A stretch of 64,000 nt of DNA from Acetothermia bacterium 64_32. GTDB taxonomy: Bacteria; Bipolaricaulota; Bipolaricaulia; Bipolaricaulales; Bipolaricaulaceae. The notes under the pieces were generated by a model. That model did not search any database. It was not told where the DNA came from and saw only the letters and a list, made by a program, of their open reading frames with translations. A program made the translations under genes and the position numbers. Below, in pieces: positions 23,559-29,825 of this stretch; the first letter of the stretch is position 1; the number at the start of each line of letters is the position of its first letter. The stretch lies in the NCBI GenBank assembly GCA_001508155.1, contig LGFI01000002.1:1-64000 (forward strand). Direction: 5' to 3'.

Positions 23559-24025
23559 CCCCGGCGGAGCCCCCGCAGGATGTCCCGGGCCCGCCCTGGA
23601 GTCAGGCGCCCGTAGACCTCCTCGTCCACCATCATCACCGGCGCAAGGCCGCAAGCCCCAAGGCACCTCACCCCTTCCAGGGTGAACAGGCCATCGGCGG
23701 AGGTCCCCCCCAGGTCCACCCCCAGCTCCTCCCGCAGCGCGTCCAGCACCCGCCCGGCGCCCCGCACATAGCAGGCAGTGCCCAAACACAGCCTGATCAC
23801 GTGCTTCCCCACCGGCTGGGTGCGGAAGAAGTGGTAGAAGGTGACCACCTCGTGCACCTGGGAGGGGGGGACGCCCAGGACGCGGGCCACCGCCTTCTGG
23901 ACCTCCAGGGGCAGGTGGCCCAAAACCCCCTGCACGCGGTGCAGCGCTTGGATCAGCTCCGAAGGCCTGCCGGCATAGGGCTGCAGGAGTTCAGCCACCC
24001 TGGCTTCGATCCCCGCTGGCATCAT
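23555..24025 (-). CDS. NuoE-like [2Fe-2S] subunit (HydC type), first copy
   Basis: 156 residues, complete NuoE layout: helical N-terminus (LIQALHRVQGVLGHLP) and thioredoxin-like domain with CLGTAC (C-x4-C) and RCLGACG (C-x3-C). It is the likely HydC partner of the bifurcating hydrogenase. A start at the second ATG (24022) is equally possible. The gap of 51 bp upstream contains a small hairpin (24046-24060), the largest break inside this part of the operon. Confidence 0.88.
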   Translation of the reverse strand: MMPAGIEARVAELLQPYAGRPSELIQALHRVQGVLGHLPLEVQKAVARVLGVPPSQVHEVVTFYHFFRTQPVGKHVIRLCLGTACYVRGAGRVLDALREELGVDLGGTSADGLFTLEGVRCLGACGLAPVMMVDEEVYGRLTPGRARDILRGLRRG

Positions 24026-24045
24026 CCCTCCCCGAAACTATCTTG

Positions 24046-24060
24046 GGGCAGATTCTGCCC
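24046..24060 (-). other. Short inter-gene hairpin in hydrogenase operon
   Basis: GGGCAG / CTGCCC inverted repeat with a 3-base loop between the second DRTGG gene and NuoE. There is no T-run after it, so a terminator is unlikely; RNA processing or stability is possible. Confidence 0.35.
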
Positions 24061-24076
24061 GAATAGTCCCTTCGGA

Positions 24077-24415
24077 TCAAGCTTCTCCTTGCAGGAGCCG
24101 AAACAGCCTTCCGGCGAGCTCGAAGGTATCCTGGCGGGAGAGGAGGAAGGCCACCCCCTCGGCCCTGGCCCGGGAGAGGACCTCCGGGCTTGGGGCAAGC
24201 CCCCGCACGCACACCACCCCTGCCACCCCGGTGAGCTTGGCCACAGCCACCACGTTCAGGTGCCGCTGGTGGGTGAGCCAAAGGTCCCCTTCCCCGGCGT
24301 GGGCCAGGGCATCCGAAAGGAGGTCGGAGCAGAAGCCCCAGCGCACCTGGCGGCCAGGGTCGGGGAGTACCAGCCCCTTAAGCTCAAGCCTCTTTGCCAC
24401 TTCTCCCAAGGTCAT
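24077..24415 (-). CDS. DRTGG-domain protein (second copy)
   Basis: 112 residues consisting of one DRTGG-type domain (GFCSDLLSDALAHAGEGDLWLTHQRHLNVVAVA...GVVCVRGL). ATG at 24415 is chosen because AGGAGG lies four bases upstream; a GTG at 24418 is too close. It overlaps the RsbW-like gene by 32 bp. DRTGG domains are found near phosphotransacetylase, CBS and hydrogenase genes; the ligand is unknown. Probably a regulatory or sensing component. Confidence 0.78.
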   Translation of the reverse strand: MTLGEVAKRLELKGLVLPDPGRQVRWGFCSDLLSDALAHAGEGDLWLTHQRHLNVVAVAKLTGVAGVVCVRGLAPSPEVLSRARAEGVAFLLSRQDTFELAGRLFRLLQGEA

Positions 24416-24854
24416 CACGCCTCCTGTAGATGGTGGCCCGGATCACGGTTCCCTGGCCCACCCGGGAGAAGATGTGGAACTCGTCCGAGTTCTTCTCCAT
24501 GTTGGGGATGCCCATCCCGGCCCCGAACCCCAGCTCCCTGGCCCAGTCCGGGGCGGTGGAGTAACCCGGCTGTTTCACGAGGTCGATATCGGCGATCCCC
24601 GGCCCCCGATCCGAGAAGAGGAGCTCCACCCTGTCTTCCCGCACCACCAGGACGATCCTCCCCCCCTTGGTGTACAGGGCGATGTTCATCTCCCCTTCGA
24701 AGCAGACTATGCCCGCCCGCCGCACCACCTCCGGCTCCGCCCCCATCCCCCGCAGGAGGCGCCGCACCTCGGTGGAGGCCTTCCCCGCCTCCTCGATGGC
24801 GTCCGGGGGCACCGGGAACACCCGGCGCAGGAGGATGGACGGCTCAGCCGGCAT
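24384..24854 (-). CDS. RsbW-like ATP-binding anti-sigma-type protein
   Basis: 156 residues. A GHKL-type fold with a Glu-Asn pair (FEGEMNIALYTKGG), FSDRGPGIADIDL, the conserved LGFGAGMGIPNMEKNSDEF and GQGT. This is the serine-kinase/anti-sigma-like family often encoded with DRTGG proteins and NuoE beside hydrogenases. No cognate anti-anti-sigma or sigma gene is nearby. ATG at 24854 overlaps the upstream DRTGG stop by 11 bp. Confidence 0.8.
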   Translation of the reverse strand: MPAEPSILLRRVFPVPPDAIEEAGKASTEVRRLLRGMGAEPEVVRRAGIVCFEGEMNIALYTKGGRIVLVVREDRVELLFSDRGPGIADIDLVKQPGYSTAPDWARELGFGAGMGIPNMEKNSDEFHIFSRVGQGTVIRATIYRRRDDLGRSGKEA

Positions 24855-25215
24855 AATCCGAAAGATGGCGGAACTCGGTGGGCCGCAGGCCATGCCCGTA
24901 AAGGATCCCGCAGGTCTCAAACATCCCCTTTTCGGTGGCAAGGAGCGGGATGCCGGCCTCCCTAGCGTAGTCCACCACCTTGGGTGGGGGGCGTTTCCCC
25001 CGCACCACGAGCACGGCACAGGCGTTCATCACATCGGCCACCCGCACCGCCTGGGGGGTGACCATCCCGGTGATCAGGAGGAACCCCTCCTCCGTGACCG
25101 ACAGGACGTCGGACAGGAGGTCCGCCCCACAGCCCTTGTCCACCCTTCGGCCCAGGAGCTCCTCCCCGGCCAGCACCTCCGCCCCCACCAGCTCACACAC
25201 CTCGGCCAGGGTCAC
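24844..25215 (-). CDS. DRTGG-domain protein (first copy)
   Basis: 123 residues, one DRTGG domain (GCGADLLSDVLSVTEEGFLLITGMVTPQAVRVADVMNACAVLVVRGK). Its CGADLLSDVL matches CSDLLSDAL of the second copy. The GTG start at 25215 follows a G-rich ribosome site and lies 10 bp after the apgM stop. Paired DRTGG genes around an RsbW-like gene form the regulatory front of the operon. Confidence 0.78.
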   Translation of the reverse strand: MTLAEVCELVGAEVLAGEELLGRRVDKGCGADLLSDVLSVTEEGFLLITGMVTPQAVRVADVMNACAVLVVRGKRPPPKVVDYAREAGIPLLATEKGMFETCGILYGHGLRPTEFRHLSDYAG

Positions 25216-25225
25216 GCCCGCCCCC

Positions 25226-26464
25226 TCAAGCGCCGAACTTGGGGCCGAAGTCGCAGTAGGAGAGGAGCTGGGGGACAAGCCGCCCGGAGAACCTCCCCAG
25301 CCCGCCCTCCCCTGCCGCCCGTTCCGAGAAGCCCGTGGTGCGATCGGGGCGGATGGCCGGGCCGAAGAACAGGGCCGGCACGGGGTCCGCGGTGTGCTCC
25401 CCCACCGCCGGAGGGGTGGTGTGGTCCCCGGAGAAGACCAGATGAAAGCCCCCCGGCTCCAGGCCCTCAAGGAGGGGCCCGAAGAACTCGCGGTCGATGC
25501 GTTCGATGAACCCCAGCTTTGCCTGGGCATCGCCGTCGTGGCCGGCGTTGTCCGTGCCCTTTATGTGGACGAACACAAAGTCATAGCTTTCCAGGGCCTC
25601 GAGGGCCGCCCGAGCTTTGCCAGCCAGGTCCGTCCCAAGGTCGCCGGTGGCACCGGGCACGGGAAGCACCTCTAAGCCCGCCGCCCGGGCCACCCCCTTA
25701 TAAAGCGCCCCCCCGGCGATACAGGCACCCCGGATCCCGTACTTTTCCGTCACCGGCTCGAGGTGCGGCATGACGGCGGCCCCGCGGAGGAGGAGGGCGT
25801 TTCCTGGGGGCTTCCCCTCCTCCCTTCGGCGCCGGTTCACCGGGTGATCCCGCAGGGCCTCGTACGCCCGACGGGAAAACTCGTTCAGGACCTCGGCGGT
25901 ACGACGGGCGGCCTCCGAGTCCTCCAGGGGACGTGCCTCGGCCAGGGGGACCTCGGTCTCATGGGGGTCGGTATCCGAGACCGCAGCGCAAAGCCCCTCC
26001 CCCCGCAGGACCAGGGCTCCCCGGTGCTCGGTGGAGGCCCGAAAGCTGAAACCCACCCCCAGGTCCGAGAGATCCAGCTGGTTTATCGCCCCCTCAAGCT
26101 CCCTTCCCTCGGCCAGCCGACCGGCCCTGCGGTCCACAACGATGAGCCTCCCGTCCCTCTCCTCCACGGTGGCGAAGTTGGCCCGGAAGCACACGTCCCC
26201 GCCCCGCACCTCCATCCCGATCCCCAGGGCCTCAAACGCCCCCCGGCCGGTGTAGACCCGGAGGGGATCGTAGCCGAAGATGGAAAGGTGCGAGGTGTCC
26301 GAGCCCGGCCGCACCCCCGGGGCGATGGGGTCCATGAGCCCCAAAGCCCCCTTCCTCGCCAGCTCGTCCAAATTGGGCGTGCGCGCACGTTCAAGACAAG
26401 TGGCACCCCCCATATCGGTTGGGCGCCCCCCAAGCCCGTCTGCAATGACAAGAATTGCCCTCAT
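25226..26464 (-). CDS. apgM: 2,3-bisphosphoglycerate-independent phosphoglycerate mutase, archaeal type
   Basis: 412 residues, the size of the archaeal-type iPGM (alkaline phosphatase superfamily). Metal-site motifs: IADGLGGRPTD at the N-terminus, TPNLDELA, GSDTSHLSIFGYDP with the phosphorylated Ser region, and FVHIKGTDNAGHDGD plus FSGDHTTP near the C-terminus. It interconverts 3- and 2-phosphoglycerate in the cytoplasm. It is the first gene of the run leading into the hydrogenase genes. Its predicted promoter is face to face with that of asnA. Confidence 0.93.
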   Translation of the reverse strand: MRAILVIADGLGGRPTDMGGATCLERARTPNLDELARKGALGLMDPIAPGVRPGSDTSHLSIFGYDPLRVYTGRGAFEALGIGMEVRGGDVCFRANFATVEERDGRLIVVDRRAGRLAEGRELEGAINQLDLSDLGVGFSFRASTEHRGALVLRGEGLCAAVSDTDPHETEVPLAEARPLEDSEAARRTAEVLNEFSRRAYEALRDHPVNRRRREEGKPPGNALLLRGAAVMPHLEPVTEKYGIRGACIAGGALYKGVARAAGLEVLPVPGATGDLGTDLAGKARAALEALESYDFVFVHIKGTDNAGHDGDAQAKLGFIERIDREFFGPLLEGLEPGGFHLVFSGDHTTPPAVGEHTADPVPALFFGPAIRPDRTTGFSERAAGEGGLGRFSGRLVPQLLSYCDFGPKFGA

Positions 26465-26485
26465 CGATCCTCCTTTTCCGGGGGA

Positions 26486-26514
26486 AGGCTACCGTTCCAG
26501 TCCCCGGCGGTCAA
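26486..26514 (-). promoter_or_regulatory. apgM / hydrogenase operon promoter (putative)
   Basis: Minus strand: -35 TTGACC (26509-26514), 17-bp spacer, weak -10 TAGCCT (26486-26491). Its -35 abuts the asnA -35, and together they form the palindrome GTCAACTTGAC (26510-26520). Confidence 0.45.
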
Positions 26515-26515
26515 C

Positions 26516-26544
26516 TTGACTTCCCCGGGGGTACCCGGTAAAGT
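26516..26544 (+). promoter_or_regulatory. asnA promoter
   Basis: -35 TTGACT (26516-26521), 17-bp spacer, -10 TAAAGT (26539-26544). The start point would be near 26551, giving a leader of about 190 nt before asnA. Confidence 0.6.
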
Positions 26545-26571
26545 CCCCCCCAAGAAAACTCGGCGGGGGTG

Positions 26572-26655
26572 ATGCTCATGGTGAGTTTTAGGTATCCAGC
26601 ACAAAGGACCTTCCCCTTGGGCCCCGCCAATACCAACGCCCCGCTCGGGGCGTAA
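26572..26655 (+). CDS. Candidate leader peptide of asnA
   Basis: A short ORF with in-frame ATGs at 26572 and 26578 (27 or 25 residues) after a GGGGGTG ribosome site. It ends APLGA-stop, with codons AAT ACC AAC (Asn-Thr-Asn) six residues before the end. A GC-rich hairpin (26637-26652) covers its last codons. The position before asparagine synthetase suggests ribosome-mediated attenuation by Asn supply. The hairpin lacks a T-run, so the termination step is not evident. Inference from layout only. Confidence 0.4.
   Translation: MLMVSFRYPAQRTFPLGPANTNAPLGA
26637..26652 (+). promoter_or_regulatory. Hairpin in asnA leader
   Basis: CGCCCC / GGGGCG six-base stem with a GCTC loop, starting at the last base of the second Asn codon of the leader ORF. 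A second small hairpin CTGTC-TTTG-GACAG follows shortly before asnA. Confidence 0.45.
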
Positions 26656-26741
26656 CCTGAAAACACCCTCCTTAAAAGAGCTCAAGCAGGCGCCCTGTCT
26701 TTGGACAGGTGGAACTTGGTTTGATCCCAAGGGGGTTTGAA

Positions 26742-27641
26742 GTGGCGTATGAAAGGGAAGCTGCGATCTTGGAAGTGACCAGCGTCGTTTTGGGCGCGGC
26801 CAGGGACTTCCTGTGCCGGGAGGGGTTTGTGGAGCTGTTGCCGGTGATGCTGGCACCGGTCACCGATCCGCTCCGCCACACCACGGATCGGGCCATCCTC
26901 GAGGCTTACGGGACGAGCTGGCACCTCACCCGCAGCATGATCTTCCACAAACAGGCGGCGGTGCGCGTCTGCCGGCGGATCTTCTCCTTCTCCCCCAACG
27001 TGCGGCTCGAGCCAGCCGAGTGGGGGAAGACGGGGAGGCACCTCTTCGAGTTCGTCCAGCTGGACCTGGAGCTGCGCGATGCCACCCGGCAGGAGGTGAT
27101 GGCCCTGGGGGAGCGCCTGTTCCTGTACGTTATGGAAGCGGTCCGGGCAAGGTGTAAAGGGGAGCTCGAGCTCCTGGGCCGAAGGCTGCCCAGCTTCCAA
27201 GCCCCCTTCCCCAAGGTGACCTACCAACAGGCTAAGGAGCGCTACGGGGAGGATTTTGAGCAGAAGCTCTCCCAGGAGGCGGAGGCCCCGGTTTGGGTGG
27301 TGGACTTCCCCATAGAGGTGCGGGAGTTCTACGACCGGGAGGACCCGACCCGGCCGGGGATCCTGCTTGACATGGACCTAGTTTACCCTGAGGGGTATGG
27401 GGAGGCGCTATCGGGGGGCGAGCGGGAGCACGAGCCGGGACGTATCCTGGCCCGCATAGAAAGGCAAGGGCTGGATCCTAAGGCCTATCGGCCCCTTCTG
27501 TCCCTGGCAGAAGAGGGCCTGCCCCCCTCCGCCGGCTTCGGGATCGGGATAGAGCGTTGGGTGCGTTATCTGTGCGGTCTTGCACATGTGAGGGAGGTGC
27601 GCCTGTTCCCCCGGGTCCCCGGGGAACCCTCCCTGCTTTGA
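26742..27641 (+). CDS. asnA: Archaeal-type asparagine synthetase A (AspRS-like)
   Basis: 299 residues; a class-II aaRS catalytic core without an anticodon domain. Motif 2 region RLEPAEWGKTGRHLFEFVQLDLEL and motif 3 region GFGIGIERWVRYLCGL are clear. The C-terminus HVREVRLFPRVPG closely resembles the archaeal AsnA of Pyrococcus, which makes asparagine from aspartate, ammonia and ATP. GTG at 26742 is preferred (AAGGGGG six bases upstream); the frame is open to a GTG at 26709. It stands alone between a divergent apgM and a convergent RHH gene. The alternative, an AspRS2-like paralog, is less likely. Confidence 0.85.
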   Translation: MAYEREAAILEVTSVVLGAARDFLCREGFVELLPVMLAPVTDPLRHTTDRAILEAYGTSWHLTRSMIFHKQAAVRVCRRIFSFSPNVRLEPAEWGKTGRHLFEFVQLDLELRDATRQEVMALGERLFLYVMEAVRARCKGELELLGRRLPSFQAPFPKVTYQQAKERYGEDFEQKLSQEAEAPVWVVDFPIEVREFYDREDPTRPGILLDMDLVYPEGYGEALSGGEREHEPGRILARIERQGLDPKAYRPLLSLAEEGLPPSAGFGIGIERWVRYLCGLAHVREVRLFPRVPGEPSLL

Positions 27642-27650
27642 GGGGCAAGG

Positions 27651-27677
27651 ACGGGGGCCGGCCCCCGGCCCCCGTCT
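27651..27677. terminator. Hairpin between convergent asnA and RHH genes
   Basis: GACGGGGGCC (27651-27660) and GGCCCCCGTC (27668-27677), a ten-base perfect stem with a 7-base loop, immediately after the RHH stop codon. The T-runs on both sides are weak. Confidence 0.55.
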
Positions 27678-27998
27678 TCAGCTCAACCGGAAGCGGGACT
27701 GTATCGCCAGGGCCCTTTCCACCGCCTCGGGGGAGACCAAGCCCTCGGCGATCAGGATCTCCCCCAGGGGCCTGCGTTCCTCGTCTTCCCTTTGCCTGGC
27801 CAGGCCCTGCTCCACCTGTCGGGGGTTTACAACCCCCATGTCCACCAGGATCTCCCCCAGGCGCTTGTCGCGCTCGAAGTACTCCTCCAGTATGGAAAGG
27901 ATGACAGCCGAGCGCGACTTGCGCTCCCGGCGGGCCACCTGGTCCACCAGGTCTATCAGGTACTGATCTTCTTCGCTGTAGTAAACGGTGGTCTGCAC
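27678..27998 (-). CDS. RHH DNA-binding protein with two MshEN/GspE-N-like repeats
   Basis: 106 residues. Residues 1-45 look like a ribbon-helix-helix domain (TTVYYSEEDQYLIDLVDQVA...SRSAVILSILEEYF). Two near-identical repeats follow: 47-69 (LGEILVDMGVVNPRQVEQ) and 78-100 (LGEILIAEGLVSPEAVER). They match the short helical motif at the N-terminus of GspE/PilB-type ATPases, which in MshE binds c-di-GMP. The combination is unusual. The GTG start follows GAAGGGA. Its own promoter carries an inverted repeat. Confidence 0.7.
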   Translation of the reverse strand: MQTTVYYSEEDQYLIDLVDQVARRERKSRSAVILSILEEYFERDKRLGEILVDMGVVNPRQVEQGLARQREDEERRPLGEILIAEGLVSPEAVERALAIQSRFRLS

Positions 27999-28031
27999 TC
28001 CCTTCCCCCCTTCAAAGCACGTTTACATTAC

Positions 28032-28060
28032 AAACTAGCACTTTCCAGGGCCGAAGTCAA
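28032..28060 (-). promoter_or_regulatory. Promoter of the RHH-MshEN gene
   Basis: Minus strand: -35 TTGACT (28055-28060), 17-bp spacer, -10 TAGTTT (28032-28037). It begins directly after the stop of the upstream gene. Confidence 0.55.
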
Positions 28061-28069
28061 GCGCTAGTT
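28033..28069. promoter_or_regulatory. Candidate operator: inverted repeat around the RHH promoter
   Basis: AACTAGC (28033-28039) and GCTAGTT (28063-28069), perfect 7-base arms centred 30 bp apart. The left arm covers the -10 and the right arm lies just upstream of the -35. This is a plausible autoregulatory site. Confidence 0.45.
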
Positions 28070-28525
28070 ACATGCCTTGAGGAGCTCCTGCAGGGCGGTG
28101 GTCCAGGGGGCCAGGTAGCGTTCGGTGCTGGCAACGAGGAGTCCCCCGCTGGGGCGGGCCACGTGCAGGGTGACCAGCCACCGGTCCGGCGGCTGGCGCA
28201 GCCGCGCCAGCTCCACCCCGGGGGGGCGGACGGCCTGGGGGTCGAAGGGGGGGATGCGGGGCGCGGGGACCAGCCGATCACCCTCCGCAAGCCGCCACAG
28301 GCCGGGGGAGGCACCCCCCCTGGGGCGCCGGCAGGCGGACAGAAGCCCCCGGACCAGCTCCTCCAGGGTATCAGCACCACAATGCCTGATCTCCCCAGCC
28401 GCCTTCCAAGACGGCCCAGGGCGGCCACTGGGGAAAAGACGCACGTAAACAGGGGGAAGATAGGGGAAAAGGGCATGGGCCCGCCTCCACCTGCTTCCCT
28501 GCTTGAGCCATAGGGCCATGGCCAC
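28064..28525 (-). CDS. Hypothetical protein
   Basis: 153 residues, no family recognised. It is rich in Arg, Pro and Leu. The C-terminal half reads like a folded domain (ELARLRQPPDRWLVTLHVA, LLVASTERYLAPWTTALQELLKAC). No signal peptide or membrane segment is evident. A near-consensus promoter (28656-28684) lies upstream. The overlapping alternative frame (28057-28596) has Pro/Ser-rich noise-like composition and is rejected. Confidence 0.5.
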   Translation of the reverse strand: MAMALWLKQGSRWRRAHALFPYLPPVYVRLFPSGRPGPSWKAAGEIRHCGADTLEELVRGLLSACRRPRGGASPGLWRLAEGDRLVPAPRIPPFDPQAVRPPGVELARLRQPPDRWLVTLHVARPSGGLLVASTERYLAPWTTALQELLKACN

Positions 28526-28655
28526 CCCGATTTTATGACCCCCTCCCCCTGAAAGACAAGCGCCCCGGCCCCCCTCACCGGGACGCCCAAACCCAAATTA
28601 CGGCCTCAAGGCCAGCTCAGCGGGCACTCGCCGAGCGGTTCTCTATCCAAAACTG

Positions 28656-28684
28656 ATTATAGACATTATAGGACAAGAAGTCAA
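28656..28684 (-). promoter_or_regulatory. Near-consensus sigma-70 promoter
   Basis: Minus strand: -35 TTGACT (28679-28684), 17-bp spacer, -10 TATAAT (28656-28661). It is the best promoter match in the window and reads toward the hypothetical gene at 28525, with a leader of about 120 nt. Confidence 0.75.
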
Positions 28685-28734
28685 CTGCTGGGGAAAGTTC
28701 AGTTGAGGACGGGAAGGCCTTGAGGTGGGGTTGG

Positions 28735-29364
28735 GTGGCCGGTAAAGTTTCAAAGGCGGTGCAAAAAGAAGCGATTGTGACGCTAGAGGGCCTTGCCGAG
28801 CAGGCCCAGGGGTGTCAGCGTTGTGGGCTGGCCCAGGGCCGTACCAACCTGGTGTTCGGGGAGGGGGATCCCCGGGCGGAGCTGATGTTCGTGGGGGAGG
28901 GGCCAGGGGAGGTGGAGGACCAGACCGGCAGGCCGTTTGTGGGCCCCGCCGGCCAGCTGCTAACCCAGATCCTGGCCTCGGTGGGGATCGACCGCAAGGA
29001 GGTCTACATCACCAACGTGGTCAAGTGCCGTCCCCCCGGCAACCGCGTCCCCACCCGCCAGGAAATGGATTCCTGCTGGGAGTGGCTGGCGGCACAGATC
29101 GCCCTGATCAACCCCAGGATCATCGTTACCCTGGGGAACGCGGCCACCCAAAAGCTCCTCGGGCGGCCCGAGGGGATCGGACAGTTGCGGGGCCGTTTCT
29201 TCCGGTGGAAGGGGGGGATAGAGGTCTTCCCCATGTTCCACCCCAGCTTCCTCCTCCGGAACCCCAGCCGAAAAAAGGGGAGCCCAAAGTACTTGACATG
29301 GCTGGACATAAAGGCGGTGAAGGACAGGCTCTCACTCCTCCGCTCCCAGAGCCAGGCAAGCTGA
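28735..29364 (+). CDS. udg: Family 4 uracil-DNA glycosylase
   Basis: About 209 residues. It removes uracil from DNA as the first step of base-excision repair. The motifs are clear: GEGPGEVEDQTGRPFVG, NVVKCRPPGNR and HPSFLLRNP. The four [4Fe-4S] ligands are Cys27, Cys30 (CQRC), the Cys of VKC and the Cys of SCWEW. This thermophile-type enzyme tolerates heat. Start is uncertain: GTG 28735 has GAGGTGGGG upstream, but TTG 28720 and GTG 28759 are also possible. The 3' end overlaps a TPR gene. Confidence 0.9.
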   Translation: MAGKVSKAVQKEAIVTLEGLAEQAQGCQRCGLAQGRTNLVFGEGDPRAELMFVGEGPGEVEDQTGRPFVGPAGQLLTQILASVGIDRKEVYITNVVKCRPPGNRVPTRQEMDSCWEWLAAQIALINPRIIVTLGNAATQKLLGRPEGIGQLRGRFFRWKGGIEVFPMFHPSFLLRNPSRKKGSPKYLTWLDIKAVKDRLSLLRSQSQAS

Positions 29365-29825
29365 CCCAGAAGGAGCGGGAGAAGCTATGCGCACGGGCCC
29401 TGGCCCAGGCGGAGGAGCTTCGCCGGGCCGGTCGGCACCAGGAGGGCATCTCCCTCTTGGTGGACGTGCTCAAGTACGGGATCGACAAGGCCCAGGTCTA
29501 CTTCCGACTGGGCAACCTATATTTTGACTCCGGGGACCTTTCCCGGGCCGAGTACGCCTACCAGCGGGCCATCCAGGAAGACCCCAAGCACGCCTCAGCC
29601 CATCACAACCTGGGGGTCGTGTATCGCAGGCAGGGGAAGATCTCCCAATCCGTGAAGATGCTCAAAAAAGCCCGGAGGCTGGAGATCCGCTACCCCAGGC
29701 GGGTGGAGCTCACCCCCGAGCAGAAGTCCTTTGCCAGGCGGCTGGCCCTGCCCATGCTGGCCGTCCCGGTCCTGGCCTTGGTGTTGATCCTCCTCCTCAT
29801 CTACCTCCTAAGCCGGCTCATCTAG
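29298..29825 (+). CDS. Tail-anchored TPR protein
   Basis: About 175 residues. Two to three TPR repeats (QVYFRLGNLYFDSGDLSRAEYAYQRAI-type and HHNLGVVYRRQGKISQS) are followed by a basic linker and one C-terminal transmembrane helix (LALPMLAVPVLALVLILLLI) ending five residues before the C-terminus. That suggests a membrane-anchored cytoplasmic scaffold. The only ATG in frame (29298) lies 67 bp inside the UDG gene; a CTG at 29361 would remove the overlap. Translation is probably coupled to UDG. Confidence 0.7.
   Translation: MAGHKGGEGQALTPPLPEPGKLTQKEREKLCARALAQAEELRRAGRHQEGISLLVDVLKYGIDKAQVYFRLGNLYFDSGDLSRAEYAYQRAIQEDPKHASAHHNLGVVYRRQGKISQSVKMLKKARRLEIRYPRRVELTPEQKSFARRLALPMLAVPVLALVLILLLIYLLSRLI

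Noticed and set aside
28057-28596. 179-codon frame overlapping the hypothetical gene at 28064-28525
   Set aside because: Pro/Ser/Gly-rich composition typical of shadow frames in GC-rich DNA. The 153-residue frame looks more protein-like and follows a good promoter.
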